This document shows, piece after piece, positions 8,805-16,585 of a DNA stretch of 64,000 bases. The first letter of the stretch is position 1, and every line of letters starts with the position of its first letter. The notes under the pieces are model-generated. The model did no database searches and had not been told where the DNA came from. It worked only from the letters and a program-made list of their open reading frames with translations. This DNA comes from Actinoallomurus spadix (GTDB lineage: Bacteria; Actinomycetota; Actinomycetes; Streptosporangiales; Streptosporangiaceae): contig NZ_JAMXMX010000010.1 of assembly GCF_024055725.1 (NCBI RefSeq), positions 62,001 through 126,000 on the forward strand, written 5' to 3'. The position numbers and the translations under genes were made by a program.

Positions 8805-8980
8805 GTGGACTCCTTTACGAAATCCCGCGACCGGAGCGCCGCGGCATGGTGAAGACGCTAAGGATTCGGCCGCCTGGAATCGTCACCACGCCGTGGACAT
8901 TCGTTTGTCGCTCGCACGGGGGACAAAAGAGCCTCGGCAATGTCCGCTGTGCGGTGACGACCCGGGGGCCGTCGGATCAA

Positions 8981-8986
8981 TAGCGT
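8981..8986 (+). promoter_or_regulatory. Candidate -10 element for the lipoprotein hydrolase
   Basis: TAGCGT fits TANNNT. Transcription would start near 8993, giving a leader of about 49 bases with a TGGAGG ribosome site. An in-frame ATG at 8994 would then be almost leaderless. No good -35 is visible. Confidence 0.3.
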
Positions 8987-9041
8987 TCTTCCCATGCCGC
9001 GGCGCTCCGCCCGCCGCCGGAATCGCTCATTGGAGGACATA

Positions 9042-9935
9042 ATGCTTCGCAATATCAAGGCATCCGCCGTCATCGCCCTGTCCTGCGCCGTTGCCGGCGC
9101 GGCACTCACCGGCTGCAAGGCCGACGCGGACGCGGCCTCCAATCCGCTCTCCCACCACAAGGACGACCACAGCCTGTTCTCCGGCACCGGGAAGATCACG
9201 GTCGACGGCAAGTCGGTGAACGTGTCCTGCTCGGGCGACCTGGCGAAACGCGGACCGGTCATCGTCCTGCTGCCCGGGCTCGGCGACGGCCTGGACAAGA
9301 TGGCCGCCCTGCAGAAGACCTTGAGCGCCCACAACCGGGTCTGCTCCTACGACCGGCTCGGTGAGGGCGCCAGCGACAAGCCGGACGGCCCCCAGAGCTT
9401 CGCGAGCACCGGAAAGATCCTGACCGGGGTGCTGGAGCGCGTCGCCGGTCACCGCCCGGTCGTCCTGGCCGGGCACTCCCTCGGCGGGTTGATCGCCGGC
9501 CGGTACGCCCCCGACCACCGCGACAAGGTCAAGGGCCTGGTCCTGATGGACGCCACCTCACCCACCATGGAAGCCGACCTCACCAACACGATCCCCGCCA
9601 ACGCCACCGGCCCCGCCGGCGAGATGCGCGCGCAGAGCATCGCGACCTTCCACGGGGACAACCCGGAGAAGCTCGCGACCCCCGACGGGAAGGTCCGCTC
9701 CGCCGGGCGCATCCCCGTCCAGGTGATCAAGCACGGCAAGCCCTACCTCGCCGCCGTCCCCGAGTACGGCCCGCGCCTGGAGCAGGCCTGGACCGAGGGC
9801 GCGCACAAGTGGCTCGCGCTCTCCCGGCACAGCAAGTACAGCGTCGCGACCAACAGCGAGCACTACATCTACGTCGACCAGCCCGAGATCGCCGTCCGCG
9901 CCATCCAGCGCGTCGCCTCCGAAGCCGGGCACTGA
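9042..9935 (+). CDS. Alpha/beta hydrolase lipoprotein
   Basis: A 297-residue exported hydrolase. The N-terminus is a lipoprotein signal (MLRNIKASAVIALSCAVAG, then LTGC as lipobox). The hydrolase fold shows an oxyanion-type VLLPGLGDG, the SYDRLGEGAS strand-turn, and the nucleophile elbow AGHSLGG. A late His is in NSEHYIYVDQPE. Substrate unknown; family members include esterases and peptidases acting at the cell surface. TGGAGG lies five bases before the ATG at 9042. An in-frame ATG at 8994 would add a basic n-region and cannot be fully excluded. Divergent from the CPBP-kinase operon, with about 240 bases between. Confidence 0.85.
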   Translation: MLRNIKASAVIALSCAVAGAALTGCKADADAASNPLSHHKDDHSLFSGTGKITVDGKSVNVSCSGDLAKRGPVIVLLPGLGDGLDKMAALQKTLSAHNRVCSYDRLGEGASDKPDGPQSFASTGKILTGVLERVAGHRPVVLAGHSLGGLIAGRYAPDHRDKVKGLVLMDATSPTMEADLTNTIPANATGPAGEMRAQSIATFHGDNPEKLATPDGKVRSAGRIPVQVIKHGKPYLAAVPEYGPRLEQAWTEGAHKWLALSRHSKYSVATNSEHYIYVDQPEIAVRAIQRVASEAGH

Positions 9936-9986
9936 GCGACCCCGACGCGTCGCGGCCCCTCGCCCCTCACCGGGGCGATGGGGCCG

Positions 9987-10055
9987 CCGGCTTTCACCCA
10001 CCGGCTGTTGCCCGCTTGCTCCCACCCGCCGGCTTTCACCTACCGGCTTTCACCC
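9987..10055. repeat. Short direct repeats across the 3' end of the RCC1 gene
   Basis: CCGGCTTTCACC occurs at 9987, 10029 and 10043. The last copy covers the stop codon of the RCC1-repeat gene (minus strand). The intervening bases are similar pyrimidine-rich CACCGGCT variants. Confidence 0.6.
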
Positions 10056-11072
10056 GCCGCTGCCGGCTCCACCACCGGCTCCGCCCGCTCCGCCGGCCGC
10101 GCCCATGCCCGAGCCGACATCGACCGGCTCAGCCGGTCCGCCGATGTTGCCCCACTCGACGACGACGCCGTCGCTCCGCAGGGCGACCACGAAGTCGTTG
10201 CCCGAGGAGACCTCGATGATGCCGCGCAGCCAGGGCGGCGGGCTCGCCTGGCCGAAGTCGTCCCGCCCCCAGCCGATCACGGTGCCGTCCCACCGGAGTG
10301 CGGTGATGAACCCGCCACCGCCGGAGACCTGGCGTATCCCGTAGACCCGGTCGGCCGTGCTGACGACACGGAACCGATCGCCTCCCCAGGCGGCGAGCGT
10401 GCCGTCCCACCGGAGGGCCACGCCGAAGATGTCACCCGTCGACACGTCCTGTACCCCGGTCAGCCAGCGCGGCGGGCTCGCCTTGCGGAACTCGTCGTTG
10501 CCGAAGCCGAGCACGGTGCCGTCGGAGCGCAAGGCCAGGCCGAAGTTGTCCGCGGCCGCGACGAGAATGATCCCCCGGAGGCGGTTCGCCGAGCTGACCT
10601 CGCGGAACTCATCGTTCCCCCAGGCCACGACGGTGCCGTCCCACCGGACCGCCGCGGCCCACACGCCGCCGGCCGAGATCGCCCGGACACCGGTCAGCCA
10701 GCGCGGCGGGGTCGCCTTGCCGAACTCGTTGTTCCCCCAGCCCACCACCGTGCCGTCCGAGCGCAGCGCGATGCCGAAGTCGCTGCCGGCCGAGATCGCG
10801 ATGATGCCCGTGAGCCGGCGGGGGAGGCTGGACTGGCCGAACTGGTCGGAGCCCCAGCCGACGACCGTGCCGTCGGTTCGCAGCGCGAGCGCGAAGTCGC
10901 CGCCCGCGGAGACCGCCGTGATACCGGAGATCCGGACCGGCGGAATCGGCATCGGCCGTCCTCGGGGCGGCGCGGCGGCGAATGCCGCCCCGGGCGTGAC
11001 CCACGCGAGGACGGCCACGGTGGTCACCGGTGCGACCGCGCGCCACCGGCGGGTTCGCGTTCTCGCCCCCAT
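10050..11072 (-). CDS. Secreted RCC1-repeat (beta-propeller) protein
   Basis: A 340-residue protein with a signal peptide (ARTRTRRWRAVAPVTTVAVL..., cleavage near AFA) and then about seven RCC1-type repeats of 38-39 residues. Each has a core of the kind ALRSDGTVVGWG(N/S)(D/N)xF followed by a linker such as PPRWLTGVxxISAG. Seven blades would close a propeller. A Gly/Ala-rich tail (GMGAAGGAGGAGGGAGSGG) ends the protein. RCC1-like propellers mediate protein-protein contacts; secreted bacterial versions have no known function. The start at 11072 is chosen for the GAAGGAGG ribosome site; an upstream in-frame start at 11156 is unsupported. The adjacent repeats in the DNA overlap its stop. Confidence 0.85.
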   Translation of the reverse strand: MGARTRTRRWRAVAPVTTVAVLAWVTPGAAFAAAPPRGRPMPIPPVRISGITAVSAGGDFALALRTDGTVVGWGSDQFGQSSLPRRLTGIIAISAGSDFGIALRSDGTVVGWGNNEFGKATPPRWLTGVRAISAGGVWAAAVRWDGTVVAWGNDEFREVSSANRLRGIILVAAADNFGLALRSDGTVLGFGNDEFRKASPPRWLTGVQDVSTGDIFGVALRWDGTLAAWGGDRFRVVSTADRVYGIRQVSGGGGFITALRWDGTVIGWGRDDFGQASPPPWLRGIIEVSSGNDFVVALRSDGVVVEWGNIGGPAEPVDVGSGMGAAGGAGGAGGGAGSGG

Positions 11073-11208
11073 GGCCGGCCGGCCTCCTTCGAACCCGAGT
11101 CGTACGGACGGCCTGCGCGACCGCTCCATCGGCCTTCCATGCTCGCGCGTCGCCACCGGGTGAGGCCGCGGATCTCGGTCACGGCACCGTCAGCAGCCGG
11201 GAAAACAA

Positions 11209-11328
11209 GCGGCGGGACTCTCAGCCAGATCGCGGGCCCACGTCAGGCGGCGGGCCTACGTCAGGCGGCGGGACTCTCAGCCAAGACCGCGGACCCCGGT
11301 CAGGCGGCAGGAACCCGAGTCAGGCGGC
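11209..11328. repeat. Interspersed short repeats between RCC1 and PAP2 genes
   Basis: GTCAGGCGGC occurs at 11242, 11260, 11299 and 11319; a longer 19-base unit (GCGGCGGGACTCTCAGCCA) occurs at 11209 and 11265. The last GTCAGGCGGC contains the stop codon of the downstream PAP2 gene (minus strand). Spacing is irregular (18, 39, 20 bases), unlike a CRISPR array. Together with the repeats at 9987-10055 they flank the RCC1 gene on both sides. Confidence 0.65.
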
Positions 11329-12096
11329 GTGGTCGTCACCGGCGATCCGCGGTTCGGCCTCGGGCTCGGTGCCTTCGCGGAGTGGGTCGGCCGGACGCCG
11401 GCCCTCGCCGCGCCGCCACGTCTCGAACGCCGCGGTGGTGGCCAGGACGATGGCGATGCCCAGGATCCACCCGCCGAGGACGTCGCTGAGGTAGTGCACG
11501 CCCAGCAGCACGCGGAACAGCCCGGACGCGGCGCTGAGCACGGCCACGGCGGCCCAGGCCACCGCGCGCCCGGCACGGCGCAGGAGCGGGAGGAACACCA
11601 GCACGATCGTCACGGTGCCCACGACCGTCATCAGCGCGTGACCCGAGGGGAACGACCCTCCGCCCGCGTGCGCGATCGGGCTGGGCAGCACGGGACGGGT
11701 CCGGCCGACCGCCGCCTTGAGCGCCCCGCTCGCCGCCCCGGCGACCAGCACGTTCGTGGTCACCCACAGGGCGAGTCTCCGCGCGCCCCGGTGGAGGAGC
11801 CAGGCCGCCAGCGCGAGGAGGATGACCCGGAACACCCACGGGTGGAAGACGTACGCGGTGGCCCGCAGCGGGCCGACGAGCGCCCGGTGCCGGACGACGA
11901 AGCCGTGGGTGTGGATCGTCGCCGTGTCGTCGAGGTTCCGCAGGGGCGCCCAGTGGGCGTTGACGAGTGCCAGCAGGACGACGAACGGCACGGCGAGGAG
12001 GAAGACCGCGGCCCCGGCCAGTGTCAGTCTCAGGCCGAGACGCCCGTCCGGGCTGAACCGCCGGTGAATCCACCTCCGCGTCTTTTGTGGCCACAT
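11320..12096 (-). CDS. PAP2 superfamily membrane phosphatase
   Basis: A 258-residue polytopic protein with the three PAP2 signatures: KAAVGRTRP (motif 1), SFPSGHAL (motif 2) and GVHYLSDVLGG (motif 3), which supply the catalytic His residues. About six membrane spans and a charged cytosolic C-terminus (EPEAEPRIAGDDHAA). The family includes undecaprenyl-diphosphate and phosphatidate phosphatases. It starts 11 bases after the stop of a second PAP2 gene on the same strand, so the two form an operon of paralogues. An active-site facing the outside, with a role in recycling lipid carrier or in phospholipid metabolism, is expected from the family but not provable here. Confidence 0.9.
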   Translation of the reverse strand: MWPQKTRRWIHRRFSPDGRLGLRLTLAGAAVFLLAVPFVVLLALVNAHWAPLRNLDDTATIHTHGFVVRHRALVGPLRATAYVFHPWVFRVILLALAAWLLHRGARRLALWVTTNVLVAGAASGALKAAVGRTRPVLPSPIAHAGGGSFPSGHALMTVVGTVTIVLVFLPLLRRAGRAVAWAAVAVLSAASGLFRVLLGVHYLSDVLGGWILGIAIVLATTAAFETWRRGEGRRPADPLREGTEPEAEPRIAGDDHAA

Positions 12097-12107
12097 GCCG
12101 GAGACTC

Positions 12108-12800
12108 TTACCCAGGCCGGTTCGTGGGCACCCGGGCCGCGCGGCCCGCGTGGTGCCGGCCGGCGGCGGGAGTGCCCACGTCCTCCAGTCCGCTACGGAT
12201 GCGGGGCAGGTCGTAGAAACCCGAGACCAGGAGCGCGGCGCTCACCGCCGCGAGGCAGCCGCCAACGACGTCGAGCAGGTAGTGCACGCCGAGGTACATG
12301 CGGGCGAACGCCACGACGCCCGCGAACATCACCCCCACCGTCAACGCGAGCGGCCGCAGCCGCCCGCGTACGAGCAGGCCGAGGATGATGGCGACCGCGG
12401 CGGCGACGGTGGCGTGCCCGCTCGGGAAGCTCATCGCGTTGTCCGGCGGGATCACCCAGAGCCGCTTCGGCGGGCGGTGCTCGGCCACCAGGGTCTTCGC
12501 GACGTACGCGATCCCGAGCGCGCCGATCATCAGGCAGGCGGTCAGCAGCGCGTCACGGCGGCGCCGCAGGAGCCAGAGGATCGCCGGAACGACGACAGCG
12601 ATCACGGCGCCGACCGCGGCCTGCGCGACCAGCGTCGCCGCCTTGGCGACGAGGGTCAGGGCGGGAGTCCGCAGGCCGGCGAGGTGCTCGTCGAGACGGA
12701 GGTCCGCGTTGGTCAGCGCGGCGGTCTTGGCGGCCGGGCCCAGCGCCGCCAGGACGGCCAGCAGGAGCACCCCTCCGATGATCTTCGTCCGACCTGCCAC
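12108..12800 (-). CDS. PAP2 superfamily membrane phosphatase
   Basis: A 230-residue membrane phosphatase with motifs KTLVAEHRPP, SFPSGHAT and YLGVHYLLDVVGG. It begins with a GTG preceded by GGAAGG. The first gene of a two-gene operon of PAP2 paralogues; this copy is shorter at the N-terminus, and its motif 1 has VAEHRP in place of the usual GRxRP, a common variant. The substrate is probably a polyprenyl or lipid phosphate. The upstream 200 bases to the divergent DUF2231 gene hold its promoter. Confidence 0.88.
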   Translation of the reverse strand: MAGRTKIIGGVLLLAVLAALGPAAKTAALTNADLRLDEHLAGLRTPALTLVAKAATLVAQAAVGAVIAVVVPAILWLLRRRRDALLTACLMIGALGIAYVAKTLVAEHRPPKRLWVIPPDNAMSFPSGHATVAAAVAIILGLLVRGRLRPLALTVGVMFAGVVAFARMYLGVHYLLDVVGGCLAAVSAALLVSGFYDLPRIRSGLEDVGTPAAGRHHAGRAARVPTNRPG

Positions 12801-12999
12801 GTCCCGCCCTTCCAGCCCACCACGGCGTTCACCGTGACTTCACGATCAGGACACGTTAGCGCCGTGATCGCCACACTGCGCCGCAGACGCGACACATCGG
12901 GTGAGTGACGGAGGACACGGGTGGGCCCGGATGCTTTCAGAGGCGATTCATAGCCTTCTCACAGCCACCGCTCCGCGAACTCCCATAGCTTCTGGACTC

Positions 13000-13674
13000 A
13001 TGACAACGGCCCTGACCGAATCCGACACTCCAGCGAAGCCGCCCGCACGGCGGTTCTTCCCATCGGACCCCTCGGTCCTCCTGCTGGCGGCGACCGTCGT
13101 GGTCGCCGTCGCGGTGGCTCCGTTCGAGCTGACCACGCTCTTCGGCCTGCCCGCCCACGCGCTGTTCCTGCACGTCCCGGTCGTTCTCGTCCCCATCCTG
13201 GCGGGCGTCGTCATCGCCCTGGCCGTACGCCCCGTCTGGCGGGTGCGGTATGGCCTGGCGGCCGGCGTCTTCGGCATCGTGACGATGGCGGCGACCGTCC
13301 TCACCGCCGGCGCCGGCGAGAAACTGCGGGACGAGCGCATGAAGCGATTCAAGGCGCTCAGCGGCGGCGCCGGCCGGCCGTCGGGCCGACCCGCGGGCGG
13401 CCCGCGCCAGGGCGGCGGAGAGGGGAACCTCCTGGAACGCCACGCCGAGCTGGGCTCGCAGCTGCGCCTGCTCGTGCTCGTCCTCGTCGTCCTCCTGGTC
13501 GTCCTCGTCATCCTCGCGCGGTACCGCGCGTACACGGCGGAGGGCTTCCTCGCCGGTCCGGCGCTCGGCACCGTGGTGGCGGCCCTCGCCGTGGTGGCCG
13601 CCGTCGTCTCGGCGATCTGGGTGATACGGACCGGTCACCTCGGCGCCAAGATGACCTGGCACGAAGGCGGCTGA
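13000..13674 (+). CDS. DUF2231-like membrane protein
   Basis: A 224-residue integral membrane protein with four clear hydrophobic segments and the histidine-bearing LPAHALFLHVPVVLVPILAG pattern typical of DUF2231 proteins. A basic, Gly-rich cytosolic loop (about 125-150, GGAGRPSGRPAGGPRQGGGE) sits between spans two and three. Function unknown; DUF2231 proteins are often near heme or redox genes. The ATG at 13000 is chosen over the in-phase 12901 start because TAGCTT at 12986-12991 lies 8 bases upstream, so the message may be leaderless; no ribosome site is visible. Confidence 0.75.
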   Translation: MTTALTESDTPAKPPARRFFPSDPSVLLLAATVVVAVAVAPFELTTLFGLPAHALFLHVPVVLVPILAGVVIALAVRPVWRVRYGLAAGVFGIVTMAATVLTAGAGEKLRDERMKRFKALSGGAGRPSGRPAGGPRQGGGEGNLLERHAELGSQLRLLVLVLVVLLVVLVILARYRAYTAEGFLAGPALGTVVAALAVVAAVVSAIWVIRTGHLGAKMTWHEGG

Positions 13675-13677
13675 GCA

Positions 13678-13706
13678 CGGGCGGGGGCGCACCCGGCCCC
13701 CGCCCG
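13678..13706 (+). terminator. Terminator hairpin after the DUF2231 gene
   Basis: CGGGCGGGGGC (13678-13688) pairs perfectly with GCCCCCGCCCG (13696-13706), 7-base loop, directly after the stop codon. Confidence 0.75.
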
Positions 13707-13724
13707 GACCGTTCGAGATGAGAC

Positions 13725-13760
13725 GTCGGGGACCGATCCGGACACGGCTCGGTCCCCGAC
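13725..13760. repeat. 12-bp inverted repeat upstream of the first LQVFRC gene
   Basis: GTCGGGGACCGA (13725-13736) pairs perfectly with TCGGTCCCCGAC (13749-13760) around a 12-base loop. It may be a second terminator or an operator/leader structure for the small-protein and carbonic anhydrase genes that follow. Confidence 0.5.
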
Positions 13761-13932
13761 CCGTACGTACGACAGGAGGCCGTCACGGAGGGTGGCGGGA
13801 CCGACACCTCTGCCTGCCCGGACGTGTAGCGCAGCCCCCACCGGCAACATAGAGTCATGAAGCGGCAACTCTTTGTCATCGATGGGAGCCGGGTTGGCCT
13901 CGGGGCGGCGGGCGAGGGACGGTGCGATCCGG

Positions 13933-14334
13933 ATGGCGCGCATGACCGCCGTCATCCTGTGGGCGCTGGCCGTGACCGTCGTCATCCTCGTGCACGGCAC
14001 CGCCCCGCACGGCGCCCATGCGGCGGCCGTACTGGCGTCGATCCAGGCCGATCATCCGGCGCTCTCCCCATGCCCGGCCTCCCGCTCGACGGACCGGCTG
14101 CGCCACGATCCGGGTGACGGCGGCCGGCCCACACCCTGGGGCCACTGCGACGCCGTCCTGCACCGGGCGCCCGCGCCGCCCTCCGGCCCCGGCGCGCAGC
14201 CCCTCCGCCCGTCCACCGCGCAGCCCGCCGGACCGAGTGCGGACCCGCGCGGAACGGCGCCCCGCCGGGCCGACCGCCCGGCACGGCACGCCGCGCAGCC
14301 CGAACCCGCGACCCTGCAGGTCTTCCGCTGCTGA
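13933..14334 (+). CDS. Small membrane-anchored Pro-rich protein ending in LQVFRC (copy 1)
   Basis: A 133-residue protein that I do not recognise. The N-terminus is a single hydrophobic segment (MTAVILWALAVTVVILVHG), which would act as an uncleaved anchor or signal. The rest is low-complexity and rich in Pro, Ala, Arg and Gly. It ends in EPATLQVFRC, the same six final residues as an otherwise dissimilar protein at 36617-36988. Both genes lie directly upstream of a beta-carbonic anhydrase gene, and the last 18 bases (CAGGTCTTCCGCTGCTGA) are identical. The terminal Cys is invariant in the pair. Start uncertain: ATG at 13933 or 13942. Probably co-transcribed with the anhydrase 96 bases downstream. 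Confidence 0.6.
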   Translation: MARMTAVILWALAVTVVILVHGTAPHGAHAAAVLASIQADHPALSPCPASRSTDRLRHDPGDGGRPTPWGHCDAVLHRAPAPPSGPGAQPLRPSTAQPAGPSADPRGTAPRRADRPARHAAQPEPATLQVFRC

Positions 14335-14351
14335 TCCGCGGCCCGCCCGCA

Positions 14352-14379
14352 CGCGCGCGAAGCGGACATGCCGCGCGCG
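14352..14379 (+). repeat. CG-repeat hairpin between small protein and carbonic anhydrase
   Basis: CGCGCGCG at 14352-14359 and again at 14372-14379, self-complementary, with a 12-base loop. It lies just after the LQVFRC stop codon. No T-run follows, so termination is unlikely. Confidence 0.35.
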
Positions 14380-14430
14380 ACGGGACCGCCGGTTCACCTC
14401 ACCCGTCCCCAGCGCGAAGGACTTCGTCCC

Positions 14431-15015
14431 ATGCAGTCACTGATCGACCATGCCCGCAGCTTTCATCAGCAGGTCGCGACCCACCGGGGGCTGCGCTCCC
14501 CGCTCCGGCCGGACCACACCCCACAGGCGATCTTCGTCTCCTGTTCCGACGCCCGGGTCGTCCCCTCGCTGCTCACCGGTTCCACGCCCGGTGACCTGTT
14601 CGAGCTGCGCACCGCCGGCAACGTCATCCCGCCCTACCGGGTGGGGCGGCTGACCGCCGAGGCCGCGACCCTGGAGTACGCCGTGGTGGTCCTCGGCGTC
14701 CGTGACCTGATCGTGTGCGGTCACACCCGGTGCGGCGCGGTCCGCGCCCGTACGAGCGGCGGCGCGCTCCGCCACGCCCCTACGACGAGATTCTGGCTGC
14801 TGCACACGCACCGCTGGCGGGGGATCCGCGCGCAGGAGCAGGAGGACCCGGGCCGGCCGCACCTCATCGCCCAGCTCGACAAGCTCCGCCGCTATCCGTG
14901 GGTGGCCCGGCGCCTGGCCGACGGCACACTGCGGCTGCACGGCTGGTTCTACGACGTCGAGACGGGCGCGGTCTGGAGATACCGGCCGGACACGGGCGCG
15001 TTCGTCCCCCTCTGA
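14431..15015 (+). CDS. Beta-class carbonic anhydrase (copy 1)
   Basis: A 194-residue cytosolic enzyme that interconverts CO2 and bicarbonate. The zinc ligands are Cys38, His98 and Cys101, with the Asp40-Arg42 dyad in SCSDAR and the HTRCGA motif. It aligns without gaps with the second anhydrase at 37182 over at least the first 104 residues, and the two share an MQSLIDxAR start and an identical set of metal-binding positions. The ATG at 14431 has GAAGGA eleven bases upstream; the longer frame from 14368 has no support. The preceding gene encodes a small LQVFRC protein. Unlike the second copy there is no SulP bicarbonate-type transporter beside it; a RodA-like gene follows. Confidence 0.92.
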   Translation: MQSLIDHARSFHQQVATHRGLRSPLRPDHTPQAIFVSCSDARVVPSLLTGSTPGDLFELRTAGNVIPPYRVGRLTAEAATLEYAVVVLGVRDLIVCGHTRCGAVRARTSGGALRHAPTTRFWLLHTHRWRGIRAQEQEDPGRPHLIAQLDKLRRYPWVARRLADGTLRLHGWFYDVETGAVWRYRPDTGAFVPL

Positions 15016-15197
15016 CGCCCTCACCACCGCTCCGCTCCTCGCCTCAGGAACGTTCCCATCACCCCGGGTATGCTCGGAGAGTGACTGATCGATCACCTGC
15101 TGCGATGTGATCACACCATCGCCGGGGTCCGCGGCCGGCGCCGCGACCCCGGCGAGGGATGGTCGGGACCCGTCGGGGGGCGGGTTCGGGGGGTGCC

Positions 15198-16385
15198 ATG
15201 TTCGGATCGCACGACACCGTACGGACGGCGCGGCGACGTTCGCTGCTGCGCCGCTGGTCCGGCCACGAGTCACCGCTGCGCCGGCTCGACTGGGTCCTGC
15301 TCGGCGCCGTCATGACGCTGACGCTCATCGGGACCCTCCTGGTGTGGTCGGCGACCCGGCCGGCCCTGCTGCACACCGGCCAGGATCCGCAGGTCTTCCT
15401 CAAGAAGCACCTGCTGACGGTGGGGCTGGGCTTCGGGCTGGCCGCGCTGGTCGCGGCACTGGACTACCGGCTCGTCCGCGCGTACGCGCCGATCGTCTAC
15501 GGCGCGTCCTGCGTCGGCCTGATCCTCGTTCTCACGCCGCTGGGCTCCACCATCAAAGGGCATCACTCCTGGATCGAGCTGGGCGGCGGCTTCCAGCTCC
15601 AGCCCGCGGAGTTCGCCAAGGTGGGCCTGGTCGTGGTGCTCGCCGTGCTACTCGGCGAGCCGAGAGACGCCCAGACCGCGCCGGACACCCGCGACATCGT
15701 GGCCGCGCTCGCCCTCGCCGGGCTGCTCGCGGGCCTGATCATGATGCAGCCGGACCTCGGGACGACCATGGTCCTCGCCGTCGTCGTCCTGGCGATGATC
15801 GCGATCTCCGGCGCGTCGAAGCGCTGGCTGCTCAGCCTGGTGGCCGGCGGGGTCGGCGGCGGGATCGCCGCCTGGCAGTTCCACCTGCTGAAGCCGTACC
15901 AGATCAACCGGTTCATCGCCTTCGCCGATCCCTCGGCCGATCCGAGGGGCGCGGGATACAACGCGGCGCAGGCCCGCATCGCGGTCGGATCGGGCGGGCT
16001 CGCCGGTCAGGGATTGTTCCGGGGCCAGCAGACCGGCGGCCACTTCGTCCCCGAGCAGCACACCGACTTCATCTTCACGGTCGCCGGTGAGGAGCTCGGC
16101 TTCCTCGGCTCCGCGCTGATCGTCGTGCTCGTCGGAGTGGTGCTGTGGCGGGGCCTGCGCATCGCCGCCCTCTGCCCGAACGGCTTCGGCATGCTCGTGG
16201 CGACCGGGGTCGTGTCGTGGCTGGCGTTCCAGACTTTCGAGAACATCGGCATGACGCTCGGCATCATGCCGATCACCGGAGTCCCACTGCCGTACATCTC
16301 CTACGGCGGGTCGGCGACACTCGCCAACATGCTCGCACTCGGCCTGCTCCAGGCCGTCTACCTGCGCCAGCGCCCCTTCAGCTGA
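15198..16385 (+). CDS. rodA: RodA/FtsW-family (SEDS) peptidoglycan polymerase
   Basis: A 395-residue membrane protein with about ten spans. SEDS signatures are present: SWIELGGGFQLQPAEFAKV, MMQPDLGTTMV (the catalytic Asp is in a later loop), and the C-terminal VPLPYISYGGSATLANM. SEDS proteins polymerise lipid II into glycan strands with a partner class B PBP. RodA rather than FtsW or SpoVE is suggested by LDWVLLGAVMTLTLIGTLLVWSATRP. It stands alone here, not in an mre cluster, so it may be a second copy. The ATG at 15198 follows a run of G residues; an in-frame ATG at 15159 is a possible alternative. Its 3' end overlaps a small gene on the opposite strand by 8 bases. Confidence 0.9.
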   Translation: MFGSHDTVRTARRRSLLRRWSGHESPLRRLDWVLLGAVMTLTLIGTLLVWSATRPALLHTGQDPQVFLKKHLLTVGLGFGLAALVAALDYRLVRAYAPIVYGASCVGLILVLTPLGSTIKGHHSWIELGGGFQLQPAEFAKVGLVVVLAVLLGEPRDAQTAPDTRDIVAALALAGLLAGLIMMQPDLGTTMVLAVVVLAMIAISGASKRWLLSLVAGGVGGGIAAWQFHLLKPYQINRFIAFADPSADPRGAGYNAAQARIAVGSGGLAGQGLFRGQQTGGHFVPEQHTDFIFTVAGEELGFLGSALIVVLVGVVLWRGLRIAALCPNGFGMLVATGVVSWLAFQTFENIGMTLGIMPITGVPLPYISYGGSATLANMLALGLLQAVYLRQRPFS

Positions 16386-16509
16386 CGGCGCCGAGGTCTC
16401 CGTCGCCGGGTACGCCGATGGTCCCGTAGGTGAGACGGGCGACCTCGACACAGGCCCCATTGGCTTCACTACGACTCGACTTACGCCAGTCGGCGCACTG
16501 CACGGTCAT
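16378..16509 (-). pseudogene. Truncated DUF397 protein gene
   Basis: A 43-codon frame on the minus strand starts at ATG 16509 and reads MTVQCADWRKSSRSEANGAC then VEVARLTYGTIGV. WRKSSRS...GACVEVA is the DUF397 signature of small actinobacterial proteins that accompany XRE-type regulators (WhiJ/AbaA-orfD type pairs). The usual RDSKDP...TPAEW second half is missing: after IGV the frame turns to PGDGDLGAVS and stops inside the 3' end of rodA. No XRE partner gene is next to it. It is either a remnant or a shortened form. It is too short to stand out by length and was found by motif. Confidence 0.6.
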
Positions 16510-16585
16510 GTCACGGATCCAATCCTGTTCGAAGCCAGGTCAGATCTGATTACAGCAGGTGATGGTCGAACAGGCGCCGACGCCG

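Noticed and set aside
11209-11328. Possible CRISPR-like array
   Set aside because: Units are only 10-19 bases, spacing is irregular and the units overlap a coding end; no cas genes.
12901-12999. Upstream extension of the DUF2231 protein
   Set aside because: Starts at a GTG without ribosome site; the hydrophilic family start fits the ATG at 13000, which is preceded by a -10-like hexamer.
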